Source: Litoreibacter ponti
Lineage (GTDB): Bacteria; Pseudomonadota; Alphaproteobacteria; Rhodobacterales; Rhodobacteraceae
DNA length: 64,000 nucleotides
Direction: 5' to 3'
NCBI RefSeq assembly: GCF_003054285.1
Contig: NZ_QBKS01000001.1
Span: 1,612,001-1,676,000, forward strand
A program made the translations under genes and the position numbers. Shown one piece after another: positions 53,202 to 60,716 of this stretch. Below the pieces are notes generated by a model. It ran no database searches. It was not told the DNA's origin and was given only the letters and a program-made list of their open reading frames with translations. Position 1 is the stretch's first letter, and every line of letters starts with the position of its first letter.

Positions 53202-53969
53202 ATGACCTACCCCATCGATGCCAATCCGCATCTCTCCAAGACCAGTTCGATCATCCCCGCCCAAGCGCGCCGCACCCGCACGCTGTCTCGCACCTACTCG
53301 ATCGCGTGGCTGGACCGCGCGGGCGAGGCGCAGTTCGACACGGTCATCGCCCCCTCTGTCCCGGTGATCGAGGCCGCCTGCGCCGCCATGGCGCGCGGAG
53401 CCTTGGTGGCCACCGAAAACGGGCCCGTTGCGGTCGAGGACCTGACGCCCGGTGCCCGCGTGCAGACCAGCGAGTACGGCCCGCTGCCGGTGCAGTGGAT
53501 CGGATCCTATGACATGTCCCCGCGCGAGGCGCAGACTCTTGACCGCGGCACGCTGTTTCGAGTGACCACCGACGCGTTCGGGCTGGCCAAGCCCTCCCAG
53601 GACCTGATGCTGGCGCCCCGCGCCCACATCCTGATGCGCCATGCGGCGTGCCGGAAGCTGTTCGGGGTCGACACCGCCTTCGCGCCGGTGCGCGCCTTCG
53701 AGGACGGGATGGCCGTCTTCGCGGTCAAACCTGCTTCGCCCGTGTCGGTCTATAATCTGGGCTTTGATCGGCAGGCGACCGTGACGGTCAGCGGGCTGGA
53801 GATGGAAAGCTTTCACCCCGGCCCCCATTCCGAGACGCTGCTCGATGACGAGATGCTTTATTCGCTGCTGCGGCTTTTCCCGCAGGCGCGGGGATTGGAC
53901 TTCTTCGGCCCGCAGCTGATCCAGCGCCTGACCACGTTCGAGGTGCGCGCCCTGCGCGAAGGGGCCTAA
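53202..53969 (+). CDS. Hint domain protein (Hint_2 type), 255 aa
   Basis: A single Hedgehog/intein-type domain: MARGALVATENGPVAVEDLTPGARVQTSEYGPLPVQWIGSYDM (about 65-108) is the N-terminal block, and LMLAPRAHILMRHAACRKLFG holds the conserved histidine. Canonical self-splicing Hint domains start with Cys four residues before the Gly of this block; here that position is Ala and the nearest Cys is two residues earlier, so autoprocessing is doubtful. Lone Hint_2 proteins are frequent in Rhodobacteraceae and their function is unknown. Its stop codon TAA is the first three bases of a palindrome array. Confidence 0.85.
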   Translation: MTYPIDANPHLSKTSSIIPAQARRTRTLSRTYSIAWLDRAGEAQFDTVIAPSVPVIEAACAAMARGALVATENGPVAVEDLTPGARVQTSEYGPLPVQWIGSYDMSPREAQTLDRGTLFRVTTDAFGLAKPSQDLMLAPRAHILMRHAACRKLFGVDTAFAPVRAFEDGMAVFAVKPASPVSVYNLGFDRQATVTVSGLEMESFHPGPHSETLLDDEMLYSLLRLFPQARGLDFFGPQLIQRLTTFEVRALREGA

Positions 53970-54062
53970 CGCGCGTCGACGCGCGTTAAAGGATGCGCCT
54001 TGCAAGGCGCATGAAAACGGGATTTGAAAATCCCGTTGAACAAGGCCATTCGAATGGCCTTG
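53967..54062. repeat. Second array of four 20-22 bp palindromes
   Basis: Units lie at 53967-53988 (centre GTCGAC), 53993-54012 (TTGCAA), 54016-54037 (TTGAAA; arms AACGGGAT and ATCCCGTT) and 54041-54062 (TTCGAA). Spacing is 26, 23 and 25 bases. The first begins with the TAA stop of the Hint gene. Counted from the adjacent stop codon, the order of centres matches that of the array at 9769-9862: rTCGAy, TTGCAA, TTGnAA, TTCGAA. The last units are AAGGCCA-TTCGAA-TGGCCTT here and AAGGCCG-TTCGAA-CGGCCTT there, a compensated change in both arms. Confidence 0.9.
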
Positions 54063-54084
54063 CCGCGCTAGAAATCAAATGGTG

Positions 54085-54579
54085 CTAGCCGATCTCCGCG
54101 ACCCGCTCTTCGACCACCTCGAACGGCACGCCCGGCTCGTCCTTGGCCACACGGATCACCAGCGAGGTCTTCACAGACGCCACATTGTCGGCAGAGGTCA
54201 GCTGCTCGGTCAGAAAGCTTTGGAAGCTCGACAGGTCCGGCGCCACGCATTTCAGGATGAAATCCACCTCGCCGTTGAGCATGTGGCACTCGCGCACCAG
54301 CGGCCAATTCCGGCAGCGGGCCTCAAAGGCGGACAGGTCCGCCTCGGCCTGGCTTTGCAGGCCCACCATCGCGAAGACCTTGACCTCAAACCCCAGCGCG
54401 CGGACCTCGACATCGGCGTGGTAGCCGCGGATGAAGCCCTGTTCTTCCAGCGTGCGCACCCGGCGCAGGCACGGCGGGGCCGAGATGCCCACCCGCTTTG
54501 CAAGCTCCACATTGGTCATGCGGCCATCGGCTTGCAGCTCGGCCAGAATCTTGCGATCTATCTCATCGAGTTTTGACAT
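54085..54579 (-). CDS. Lrp/AsnC family transcriptional regulator, 164 aa
   Basis: An N-terminal winged helix (MSKLDEIDRKILAELQADGRMTNVELAKRVGISAPPCLRRVRTLEEQGFIRGYHADV) and a C-terminal RAM ligand-binding domain (FAMVGLQSQAEADLSAFEARC..VRECHMLNGEVDFILKCVAPDLSSFQ) are complete. It probably senses an amino acid. Repeated GCGCAA boxes just upstream (54600-54655) look like autoregulatory sites. It is divergent from trxB, a frequent pairing in Rhodobacteraceae. The start is the MSKLDEIDRK methionine; the longer open frame is spurious. Confidence 0.93.
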   Translation of the reverse strand: MSKLDEIDRKILAELQADGRMTNVELAKRVGISAPPCLRRVRTLEEQGFIRGYHADVEVRALGFEVKVFAMVGLQSQAEADLSAFEARCRNWPLVRECHMLNGEVDFILKCVAPDLSSFQSFLTEQLTSADNVASVKTSLVIRVAKDEPGVPFEVVEERVAEIG

Positions 54580-54599
54580 GCCTACCCTCTCCCGGTGTG

Positions 54600-54655
54600 G
54601 CGCAATTCTTACGCGGCAGCGCCGCATTGCGCAATAATATTTCAACAATGCGCAA
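54600..54655. promoter_or_regulatory. Possible Lrp-type operator between lrp and trxB
   Basis: Three GCGCAA boxes: GCGCAA at 54600-54605, TTGCGCA at 54627-54633 (inside the palindrome ATTGCGCAAT) and TGCGCAA at 54649-54655. The last two form an inverted pair, 22 bases apart, around an A/T-rich core. The arrangement suits a helically phased Lrp dimer array; binding is not shown. Confidence 0.45.
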
Positions 54656-54754
54656 GAAAATAAATCATCCGCAAATTGATCCGCCGCCCCTTTCGTTGGC
54701 GCGCGCCCCCGCTTATATCGGTCTGGCTGCACACAAATCGCGAAAGACGCTGCC

Positions 54755-55753
54755 ATGTCCGACACTCGCCACACCAAAGTTCTGATCATCGGCTCCGGCC
54801 CCGCAGGCTACACCGCCGGCGTCTACGCCTCGCGCGCCATGCTTGAGCCGATCCTCGTGCAAGGGATCGAGCCCGGCGGCCAGCTGACCACCACGACCGA
54901 GGTCGAGAACTGGCCCGGTGACACCGAGGTCCAAGGCCCCGAGCTGATGGTGCGCATGCAAGAGCACGCGAAGGCGATGGGCTGCGAGGTCATCGGCGAC
55001 ATCATCATGTCGCTCGACACCACGTCCCGGCCCTTCACGGCACAAGGCGACAGCGGCACGACCTACACGGCCGACGCCGTGATCCTCGCGACCGGCGCGC
55101 GCGCCAAGTGGCTGGGCCTGCCGACGGAGGAGAAATTCAAAGGCTTCGGCGTCTCCGCCTGCGCCACCTGCGATGGCTTCTTCTACCGCGGGCAGGAAAT
55201 TGTCGTGATCGGCGGCGGCAACACCGCCGTGGAAGAGGCGCTGTTTCTCACCAACTTCGCCTCCAAGGTCACGCTGGTGCACCGCCGCGACGAGCTGCGC
55301 GCCGAGGCGATCCTGATCGACCGCCTGATGAAGAACGACAAGATCGAGCCCTTGTGGTTCCACGAGCTGGATGAGGTCTACGGCACCGACAGCCCGCTGG
55401 GCGTCGAGGGCATCAAGGTCAAGCACACCAAAACGGGCGAGATCACGGACATTCCCTGCAAGGGAGTCTTCGTGGCCATCGGCCACGCGCCGTCCAACGA
55501 GTTGGTCAAAGATGTGCTCGAGACCCATATGGGCGGCTATGTGGTGACCAAGCCCGACAGCACGGAAACCTCGATCCCCGGCATCTTTGCCGCGGGCGAC
55601 TTGACCGACCACAAATATCGCCAGGCGGTGACTTCGGCCGGCATGGGCTGCATGGCCGCGCTTGAGGCGGAGCGCTGGCTGGCCGAACACAGCGAGGCCG
55701 AGCGCGAGACCGTGACCGAGCCGTTGGGCTACGGGGCCGAGGCCAACGCCTGA
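54755..55753 (+). CDS. trxB: Thioredoxin-disulfide reductase, 332 aa
   Basis: A flavoenzyme reducing thioredoxin with NADPH. It has the FAD motif IIGSGPAGYTAGVYASRA, the redox-active C136-A-T-C139 in SACATCDGFF, the NADPH motif VIGGGNTAVEEALFLT and the C-terminal FAD segment GIFAAGDLTDHKYRQAVTSAGMGCMAALEAE. The length is slightly above E. coli TrxB, as usual for the class. It is divergent from lrp. A small GTG-started gene follows one base after its stop. Confidence 0.97.
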   Translation: MSDTRHTKVLIIGSGPAGYTAGVYASRAMLEPILVQGIEPGGQLTTTTEVENWPGDTEVQGPELMVRMQEHAKAMGCEVIGDIIMSLDTTSRPFTAQGDSGTTYTADAVILATGARAKWLGLPTEEKFKGFGVSACATCDGFFYRGQEIVVIGGGNTAVEEALFLTNFASKVTLVHRRDELRAEAILIDRLMKNDKIEPLWFHELDEVYGTDSPLGVEGIKVKHTKTGEITDIPCKGVFVAIGHAPSNELVKDVLETHMGGYVVTKPDSTETSIPGIFAAGDLTDHKYRQAVTSAGMGCMAALEAERWLAEHSEAERETVTEPLGYGAEANA

Positions 55754-55754
55754 G

Positions 55755-56069
55755 GTGCGCCCCGTTGATCGCTACCTGACGCTCACGCGGGAGACCTTGC
55801 CTGCCGAGGCCGCGCGCCGCGGGCGCGACTGGCCCGTGCGCAACGACCACTGCTTTCAGCGCATCGTGCTCGACGCGATCTCGGGCGGGGTCTGGTACGA
55901 TCACATCGAAAAGCCCGCCTACAAACACCTGACAGAGGCGCAGGCCACACAGGCCGTCGAGCTTTGCGAGCGGATACTCTCGGGCGAGGCGGACCTCTGG
56001 GCCCTCAACGACCAGTCGCTGATCTGGCGCGGGAAATCACCGCGCCGCACACGCTCCGGCACGCCTTAG
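55755..56069 (+). CDS. Conserved small protein downstream of trxB, 104 aa
   Basis: No domain was recognised with confidence. The sequence VDRYLTLTRETLPAEAARRGRDWPVRNDHCFQRIVLDAISGGVWYDHIEKPAYKHLTEAQATQAVELCERILSGEADLWALNDQSLIWRGK is soluble, with conserved-looking aromatic and His residues (HCFQRI, WYDHI). Its GTG start lies one base after the trxB stop, implying co-translation and a possible redox or housekeeping role. I have a faint impression of similar small proteins in other Rhodobacteraceae but cannot name a function. Confidence 0.65.
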   Translation: MRPVDRYLTLTRETLPAEAARRGRDWPVRNDHCFQRIVLDAISGGVWYDHIEKPAYKHLTEAQATQAVELCERILSGEADLWALNDQSLIWRGKSPRRTRSGTP

Positions 56070-56191
56070 GCGGCTGTTGCGCTCAACCCACACACAGTCT
56101 GTTTCCGCATTTGGCTGTACTCCGGCATAGCTTTGCGGCTCGGGCTTGCCTAATACGTTCACAGATGAACAAACTTTGAACCGCGGCCCGC

Positions 56192-58261
56192 ATGTCCAAG
56201 ACAAGCACCCTCACCGACGAGCAAGACGCACTGTTTCGCCTGCTGCGCCAGCTCGATGTGACGCCCGACGCGTCGCAGCGCGCCATGGCGGCGGCGCTCG
56301 GGATCTCGCTTGGCAAGCTGAACGCCGAGGTGCGCGCGGCGCAAAGCGCGGGCTTCATCAAGATCTCCGAGCGGCACGGCCCCGACAAGCGCCAGCGTTA
56401 CGCCTATGCCCTGACCCCGCGCGGGGCCTCGGAAAAGAACCGCCTGACCAACGATTTTCTGAAGCGCAAATTCGAAGAATACGACGCGCTCCACGCCGAA
56501 TTGACCGGCACGAATACCGGTCTGTCTCCCTTCTCGAACAGGATCAAACTCATGGAAAACAATCTCGCTCCGATCCCGGAACTTTTCGTGTCTTACGACA
56601 GCGCCCAGAAGATGAAGCACGAGGCGGGGGAGCTCACCTCCTGGGATCTGACGCCGCGCCAGATCTGTGATCTGGAGCTGTTGATGAATGGCGGCTTCAA
56701 CCCGCTCAAGGGCTTCCTTTCGGAGGCCGATTACACCTCCGTCGTCGACACGATGCGCCTGAGCACGGGCGAGCTCTGGCCGATGCCGATCACGCTGGAC
56801 GTGTCCGAAGACTTCGCCGCCACCATCGAGACAGGACAGGACATCGCCCTGCGCGACCAGGAGGGTGTGATCCTCGGCACCATGACCGTCACCGACAAGT
56901 GGACGCCCGACAAAGCCCACGAGGCCAAGATGGTCTTCGGCGCCGATGACAGCGCCCATCCGGCGGTGAACTACCTGCACAATCAGGCGGGCAAGATTTA
57001 TCTCGGCGGTCCAGTTACCGGCATCCAGCAGCCGGTGCACTATGACTTCCGCGGCCGCCGCGACACCCCCAACGAGCTACGCGCCTATTTCCGCAAGCTC
57101 GGCTGGCGCCGCGTTGTGGCCTTCCAGACCCGAAACCCGCTGCACCGCGCCCATCAGGAACTGACCTTCCGCGCGGCCAAGGAAGCGCAGGCCAACCTGC
57201 TGATCCACCCCGTCGTCGGCATGACCAAGCCGGGCGATATCGACCACTTCACCCGGGTGCGCTGCTACGAGGCGGTGTTGGATCAATACCCGTCCTCCAC
57301 CACCTCGATGAGCCTTCTGAACCTTGCCATGCGCATGGCCGGCCCGCGCGAAGCGGTCTGGCACGGCCTGATCCGCAAGAACCACGGCTGCACGCATTTC
57401 ATCGTCGGTCGCGACCACGCGGGCCCCGGCAAGAACTCCGCAGGCGAGGATTTCTACGGCCCCTACGACGCCCAGGACCTGTTCCGCGAGCATCAGGAAG
57501 AGATAGGCATCGAGATGGTCGACTTTAAACACATGGTTTACGTGCAGGACCGTGCCCAGTACGAGCCCGCCGACGAGATCATGGACAAGGATGACGTGAC
57601 CATCCTCAACATCTCCGGCACCGAGCTGCGCCGCCGTCTGGCCGAAGGGCTGGAGATCCCCGAATGGTTCTCCTTCCCCGCCGTGGTCGAAGAGCTGCGC
57701 AAGTCCCGCCCACCCCGCGCCAATCAGGGCTTCACCGTGTTCTTCACCGGCTTCTCCGGCTCCGGCAAGTCGACCATCGCCAACGCGCTGATGGTCAAGC
57801 TGATGGAGATGGGCGGGCGTCCCGTGACGCTGCTGGACGGCGATATCGTGCGCAAAAACCTCAGCTCAGAGCTGGGCTTCTCGAAAGAGCACCGCGATCT
57901 CAACATCCGCCGCATCGGCTACGTGGCCTCCGAGATCACCAAGAATGGCGGCATCGCCATCTGCGCCCCCATCGCCCCCTACGCCACCACCCGCCGGGCC
58001 GTGCGCGAGGAGATCGAGGGCTTCGGGGCCTTCATCGAGGTGCACGTCGCCACCTCAATCGAGGAATGCGAACGCCGCGACCGCAAGGGGCTCTACAAGC
58101 TGGCGCGCGAGGGCAAGATCAAGGAATTCACCGGCATCTCCGACCCTTACGACGTGCCGGAAAATCCCGAACTACGGGTCGAGACCGAGAATGTCGAAGT
58201 CGACAACTGCGCCCATCAGGTGATCCTGAAGCTCGAGTCCATGGGCCTCATCAAGGCTTAA
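56192..58261 (+). CDS. MarR-like (EPS-associated) domain fused to sulfate adenylyltransferase/APS kinase, 689 aa
   Basis: Residues 1-120 form a winged-helix domain of the EPS-associated MarR type (EQDALFRLLRQLDVTPDASQRAMAAALGISLGKLNAEVRAAQSAGFIKI...YALTPRGASEKNRLTNDFLKRKFEEYDAL). From M121 (MENNLAPIPELFVSYDSAQ) a complete bifunctional Sat-CysC follows. ATP sulfurylase spans about 121-505, with QTRNPLHRAHQ near 312 and VGRDHAGPG; APS kinase spans about 515-689, with P-loop GFSGSGKST at 520. Together the two enzyme parts make PAPS. There is no stop between the parts. An internal ATG (56552) has AGGAT eight bases upstream, so the 569-residue enzyme could also be made separately. The fusion may be real or a read-through of two genes. 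Confidence 0.9.
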   Translation: MSKTSTLTDEQDALFRLLRQLDVTPDASQRAMAAALGISLGKLNAEVRAAQSAGFIKISERHGPDKRQRYAYALTPRGASEKNRLTNDFLKRKFEEYDALHAELTGTNTGLSPFSNRIKLMENNLAPIPELFVSYDSAQKMKHEAGELTSWDLTPRQICDLELLMNGGFNPLKGFLSEADYTSVVDTMRLSTGELWPMPITLDVSEDFAATIETGQDIALRDQEGVILGTMTVTDKWTPDKAHEAKMVFGADDSAHPAVNYLHNQAGKIYLGGPVTGIQQPVHYDFRGRRDTPNELRAYFRKLGWRRVVAFQTRNPLHRAHQELTFRAAKEAQANLLIHPVVGMTKPGDIDHFTRVRCYEAVLDQYPSSTTSMSLLNLAMRMAGPREAVWHGLIRKNHGCTHFIVGRDHAGPGKNSAGEDFYGPYDAQDLFREHQEEIGIEMVDFKHMVYVQDRAQYEPADEIMDKDDVTILNISGTELRRRLAEGLEIPEWFSFPAVVEELRKSRPPRANQGFTVFFTGFSGSGKSTIANALMVKLMEMGGRPVTLLDGDIVRKNLSSELGFSKEHRDLNIRRIGYVASEITKNGGIAICAPIAPYATTRRAVREEIEGFGAFIEVHVATSIEECERRDRKGLYKLAREGKIKEFTGISDPYDVPENPELRVETENVEVDNCAHQVILKLESMGLIKA

Positions 58262-58285
58262 GCGCCGACGCAAAAATCAACGCAG

Positions 58286-58304
58286 ACCCGCCGCCATGGC
58301 GGGT
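58286..58304 (+). terminator. Hairpin after the Sat-CysC gene
   Basis: ACCCGCC (58286-58292), loop GCCAT, GGCGGGT (58298-58304), followed by TTGTG. Stem of seven pairs, 25 bases after the stop; the T-run is short, so termination may be partial. Confidence 0.55.
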
Positions 58305-58381
58305 TTGTGCGCGTCCCGGAGCCGCCCCTTGCCATGGCCCGCAAATGTTCGCACTATGTTCCAAACGCATAGGAGCGCCCC

Positions 58382-58930
58382 ATGGCCCATGGTACGAAAC
58401 TCAACGGCAGCCTGAGAGACTTCATCACCCGCCAGCACCTGTTCTTCGTCGCCACCGCAGCGCCGGATGGCGCGGTCAACATGTCACCCAAGGGCGCCGA
58501 CAGCCTGCGCATCCTCAGCGACACGCGGCTGTTGTGGCTGAACCTGTCGGGCAGCGGCAACGAGACGGCGGGCCATCTGCGCAAGCTCAACCGCATGACA
58601 TTGATGTTTTGTGCCTTCGAGGGCGACGCCCTGATCCTGCGGCTCTACGGCACCGCCACGGTCCTGCATCCGCGCGACGCGGGCTGGGACGCCGCCGCGG
58701 CACAATTCCCGCCCATGGCCGGCACGCGGCAAATCTTCGATTTCTCACTGGATCGCCTTCAGACCTCCTGCGGCACCGGCGTCCCGCTCATGGCCTTCCA
58801 GAAGGACCGTGTGCACGACGAGCTGCTGCCCTTCTATGCCAAGATGGGCGAAGACGGGGTCGAGGCCTATTGGCGCAGGAAAAACACCAAAACCATCGAC
58901 GGGTTCGAGACGGGGTTGTTCGAGGACTGA
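58382..58930 (+). CDS. Pyridoxamine 5'-phosphate oxidase-like flavin-binding protein, 182 aa
   Basis: It has a split-barrel fold of the PNPOx-like family: FITRQHLFFVATAAPDGAVNMSPKGADSLRILSDTRLLWLNLSGSGNETAGHL is the FMN-site half, with the typical N-x-S-P-K-G segment. The C-terminal half MAFQKDRVHDELLPFYAKMGEDGVEAYWRRKNTKTIDGFETGLF matches a subgroup of unknown substrate. It is not a true PdxH (no C-terminal signature). It stands alone; the gap to the next gene is about 100 bases. Confidence 0.85.
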   Translation: MAHGTKLNGSLRDFITRQHLFFVATAAPDGAVNMSPKGADSLRILSDTRLLWLNLSGSGNETAGHLRKLNRMTLMFCAFEGDALILRLYGTATVLHPRDAGWDAAAAQFPPMAGTRQIFDFSLDRLQTSCGTGVPLMAFQKDRVHDELLPFYAKMGEDGVEAYWRRKNTKTIDGFETGLFED

Positions 58931-59033
58931 AATCAGGGCGTCGGCGCAGGGCCCGACCACACCAAGGCTGCGTTATGCACGCCCGTCTGCTATCCAGAAG
59001 ATCATCGCTCCAGCCAAGGGCAGGCAAATACCG

Positions 59034-60344
59034 ATGCGCGCGCTGATCCTCATTCTGTTCTATCTGGCGGCAGTCTCAGCACCGCTGGCTCTGTCCTGGC
59101 TCGCAGACCTTCCGCCGCGCTCCTTTCGCAATGAGCTTGCCTCTGCACTGGGAATGCTGGCCTTTGCCATGATCCTCGTGGAGTTCGTTCTGTCGGGCCG
59201 GTTTCGAACAATTTCGAACGGCGTAGGCCTTGATGTGACAATCCGCTTTCATCAGTTGATGGCCCGGGGTCTGCTGGTCTTCGCCCTGCTCCATCCTTTC
59301 CTCTATCAATGGCTGCCCGGACCGCCCCGCCCTTGGGACCCGACGCGGGAATTGACCCTGACAGGTGATGTGACCGCCCTCGCCTCGGGCTTTCTCGCCT
59401 TCATCATCTTGCCCGCTTTCGTGCTGGCCTCGATCAACCATGACGCGCTCGGGTACAAATACGAACGGTGGCGCCTCCTGCATGGAGCGGGGGCACTGGC
59501 CCTCGCCGGACTGCTGTTGCACCACACGTTGGCTGCCGGGCGCTACGGCGCCCAGAGCGAACTTGTCTGGTTCTGGAGCGCGATGACAGGGGTCGCGGTC
59601 CTTTCATCGGTGTTCGTATATGTCGTCAAACCACTGTATCAGCGCGGCCATCCGTGGCGGGTCTCGACGATCAGACGCGTTTCGCCGAAGCAATGGGTGC
59701 TTAGGGTGTCGCCCGACGGGCACGCGGGCCTCGACTACAAGGCGGGTCAGTTCGTCTGGCTGAATATCGATCACTCGGCCTTTTCGCTCAATGAAAACCC
59801 GTTCTCCCTCAGTTCGGCCCCGTCGCAAGGGTCTGAGATCGAGTTTGTGATCAAGGAGCTGGGCGATTTCACATCCAACCTTGATCAGGTCAAGGCGGGG
59901 GACCGCGCCTATGTCGACGGGCCCTATGGAACGCTGACTGTCGCGGGGCGCTCGGAACCCGGTATCGCCCTGATCGCCGGTGGTGTCGGGATTGCGCCCA
60001 TGCTCAGCATCTTGCGGGGCCTCGACACCGAGGGCGACGACCGGGACAGGGTCCTGATCTACGGCAACCGGGTGGAAGAGCAGATCGTCGGGCGGGAGGA
60101 GATTGGCACCTTCGATCGGACCCGTACGATCCATGTTCTACAGGAGCCACCGCCCGGCTGGGACGGAGAGACGGGCTTCGTGAGCCCTGATCTCATTGAA
60201 CGCAGCTTTGACGCGCAGCAGTTTGCGAGCTGGCTGTTCGTCATCTGCGGGCCACCGATTATGATGACTGTCGTTGAGCAAGCACTCTTGGATCACGGCG
60301 TGTCCCCGGATCGCGTCTTGTCGGAAAGGTTTCAGTATGACTAG
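59034..60344 (+). CDS. Ferric reductase-like transmembrane flavoprotein, 436 aa
   Basis: The first about 205 residues hold six hydrophobic helices with paired histidines for b-heme (HQLMARGLLVFALLH and RLLHGAGALALAGLLLHH). A ferredoxin-NADP reductase module follows: FAD motif NENPFSLSS, FVDGPYGTLTV-like loop, NAD motif ALIAGGVGIAPMLSILR, and a C-terminal ICGPPIMM. This is the NOX/FRE-type ferric reductase or heme-linked electron transfer protein family; the electron acceptor is unknown. The ATG at 59034 was chosen because residues before it lack a membrane pattern. The stop overlaps the 34-residue small gene. Confidence 0.85.
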   Translation: MRALILILFYLAAVSAPLALSWLADLPPRSFRNELASALGMLAFAMILVEFVLSGRFRTISNGVGLDVTIRFHQLMARGLLVFALLHPFLYQWLPGPPRPWDPTRELTLTGDVTALASGFLAFIILPAFVLASINHDALGYKYERWRLLHGAGALALAGLLLHHTLAAGRYGAQSELVWFWSAMTGVAVLSSVFVYVVKPLYQRGHPWRVSTIRRVSPKQWVLRVSPDGHAGLDYKAGQFVWLNIDHSAFSLNENPFSLSSAPSQGSEIEFVIKELGDFTSNLDQVKAGDRAYVDGPYGTLTVAGRSEPGIALIAGGVGIAPMLSILRGLDTEGDDRDRVLIYGNRVEEQIVGREEIGTFDRTRTIHVLQEPPPGWDGETGFVSPDLIERSFDAQQFASWLFVICGPPIMMTVVEQALLDHGVSPDRVLSERFQYD

Positions 60345-60441
60345 GCGAAGGCGGGCAACTCAAGATAAGCGGGTCACAAGAACCGTGGTGGCCGTGACGA
60401 TGATCCTGGTGTTTCTTCTGATTATCTTTGCGCTGCGGTAG
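60337..60441 (+). CDS. Small single-helix membrane protein, 34 aa
   Basis: The start ATG (60337) overlaps the last codons of the ferric-reductase-like gene and has AAGG seven bases upstream. The product is 34 residues: a very basic N-terminus (MTRRRRATQDKRVTR) and a hydrophobic C-terminal helix (VVAVTMILVFLLIIFAL). This charge pattern predicts a single-span inner-membrane peptide with a cytoplasmic N-terminus. Overlap with the upstream gene and a good ribosome site suggest a translated accessory subunit. It is too short for ordinary gene finders; no family is recognised. Confidence 0.6.
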   Translation: MTRRRRATQDKRVTRTVVAVTMILVFLLIIFALR

Positions 60442-60716
60442 AGGTCTTGGCTGACGCATCCCAGAACTGCGGTGATCTGCCCGCAAAGGGCGGTGGTGGG
60501 GAGTGTGATAGGTTCAGGTCGAGAGCCTACTTGGCGGGCTTGAAAAGATTACTTTCTCGACGGCTCTTCGAGGTTTCCCACGTCCTTGCAACACCGACGT
60601 CTTAACCGGGCGAATGCGAAGTACACAGCACAGGCTTTCGTTCCTTCTCCGCGAGCGGCAAAAAGGTCCCGCTCAACGGCCACGTCTCGCAAACTCATCT
60701 ACGTCGCTGAGTTTCC
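60442..60716. other. 275-base region with no recognised gene
   Basis: Between the small membrane gene and the converging phzF. Base composition is less GC-rich than neighbours. No strong hairpin, promoter or conserved frame was seen; an open frame crossing it on the plus strand has no family look and runs antisense into phzF. Confidence 0.4.
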
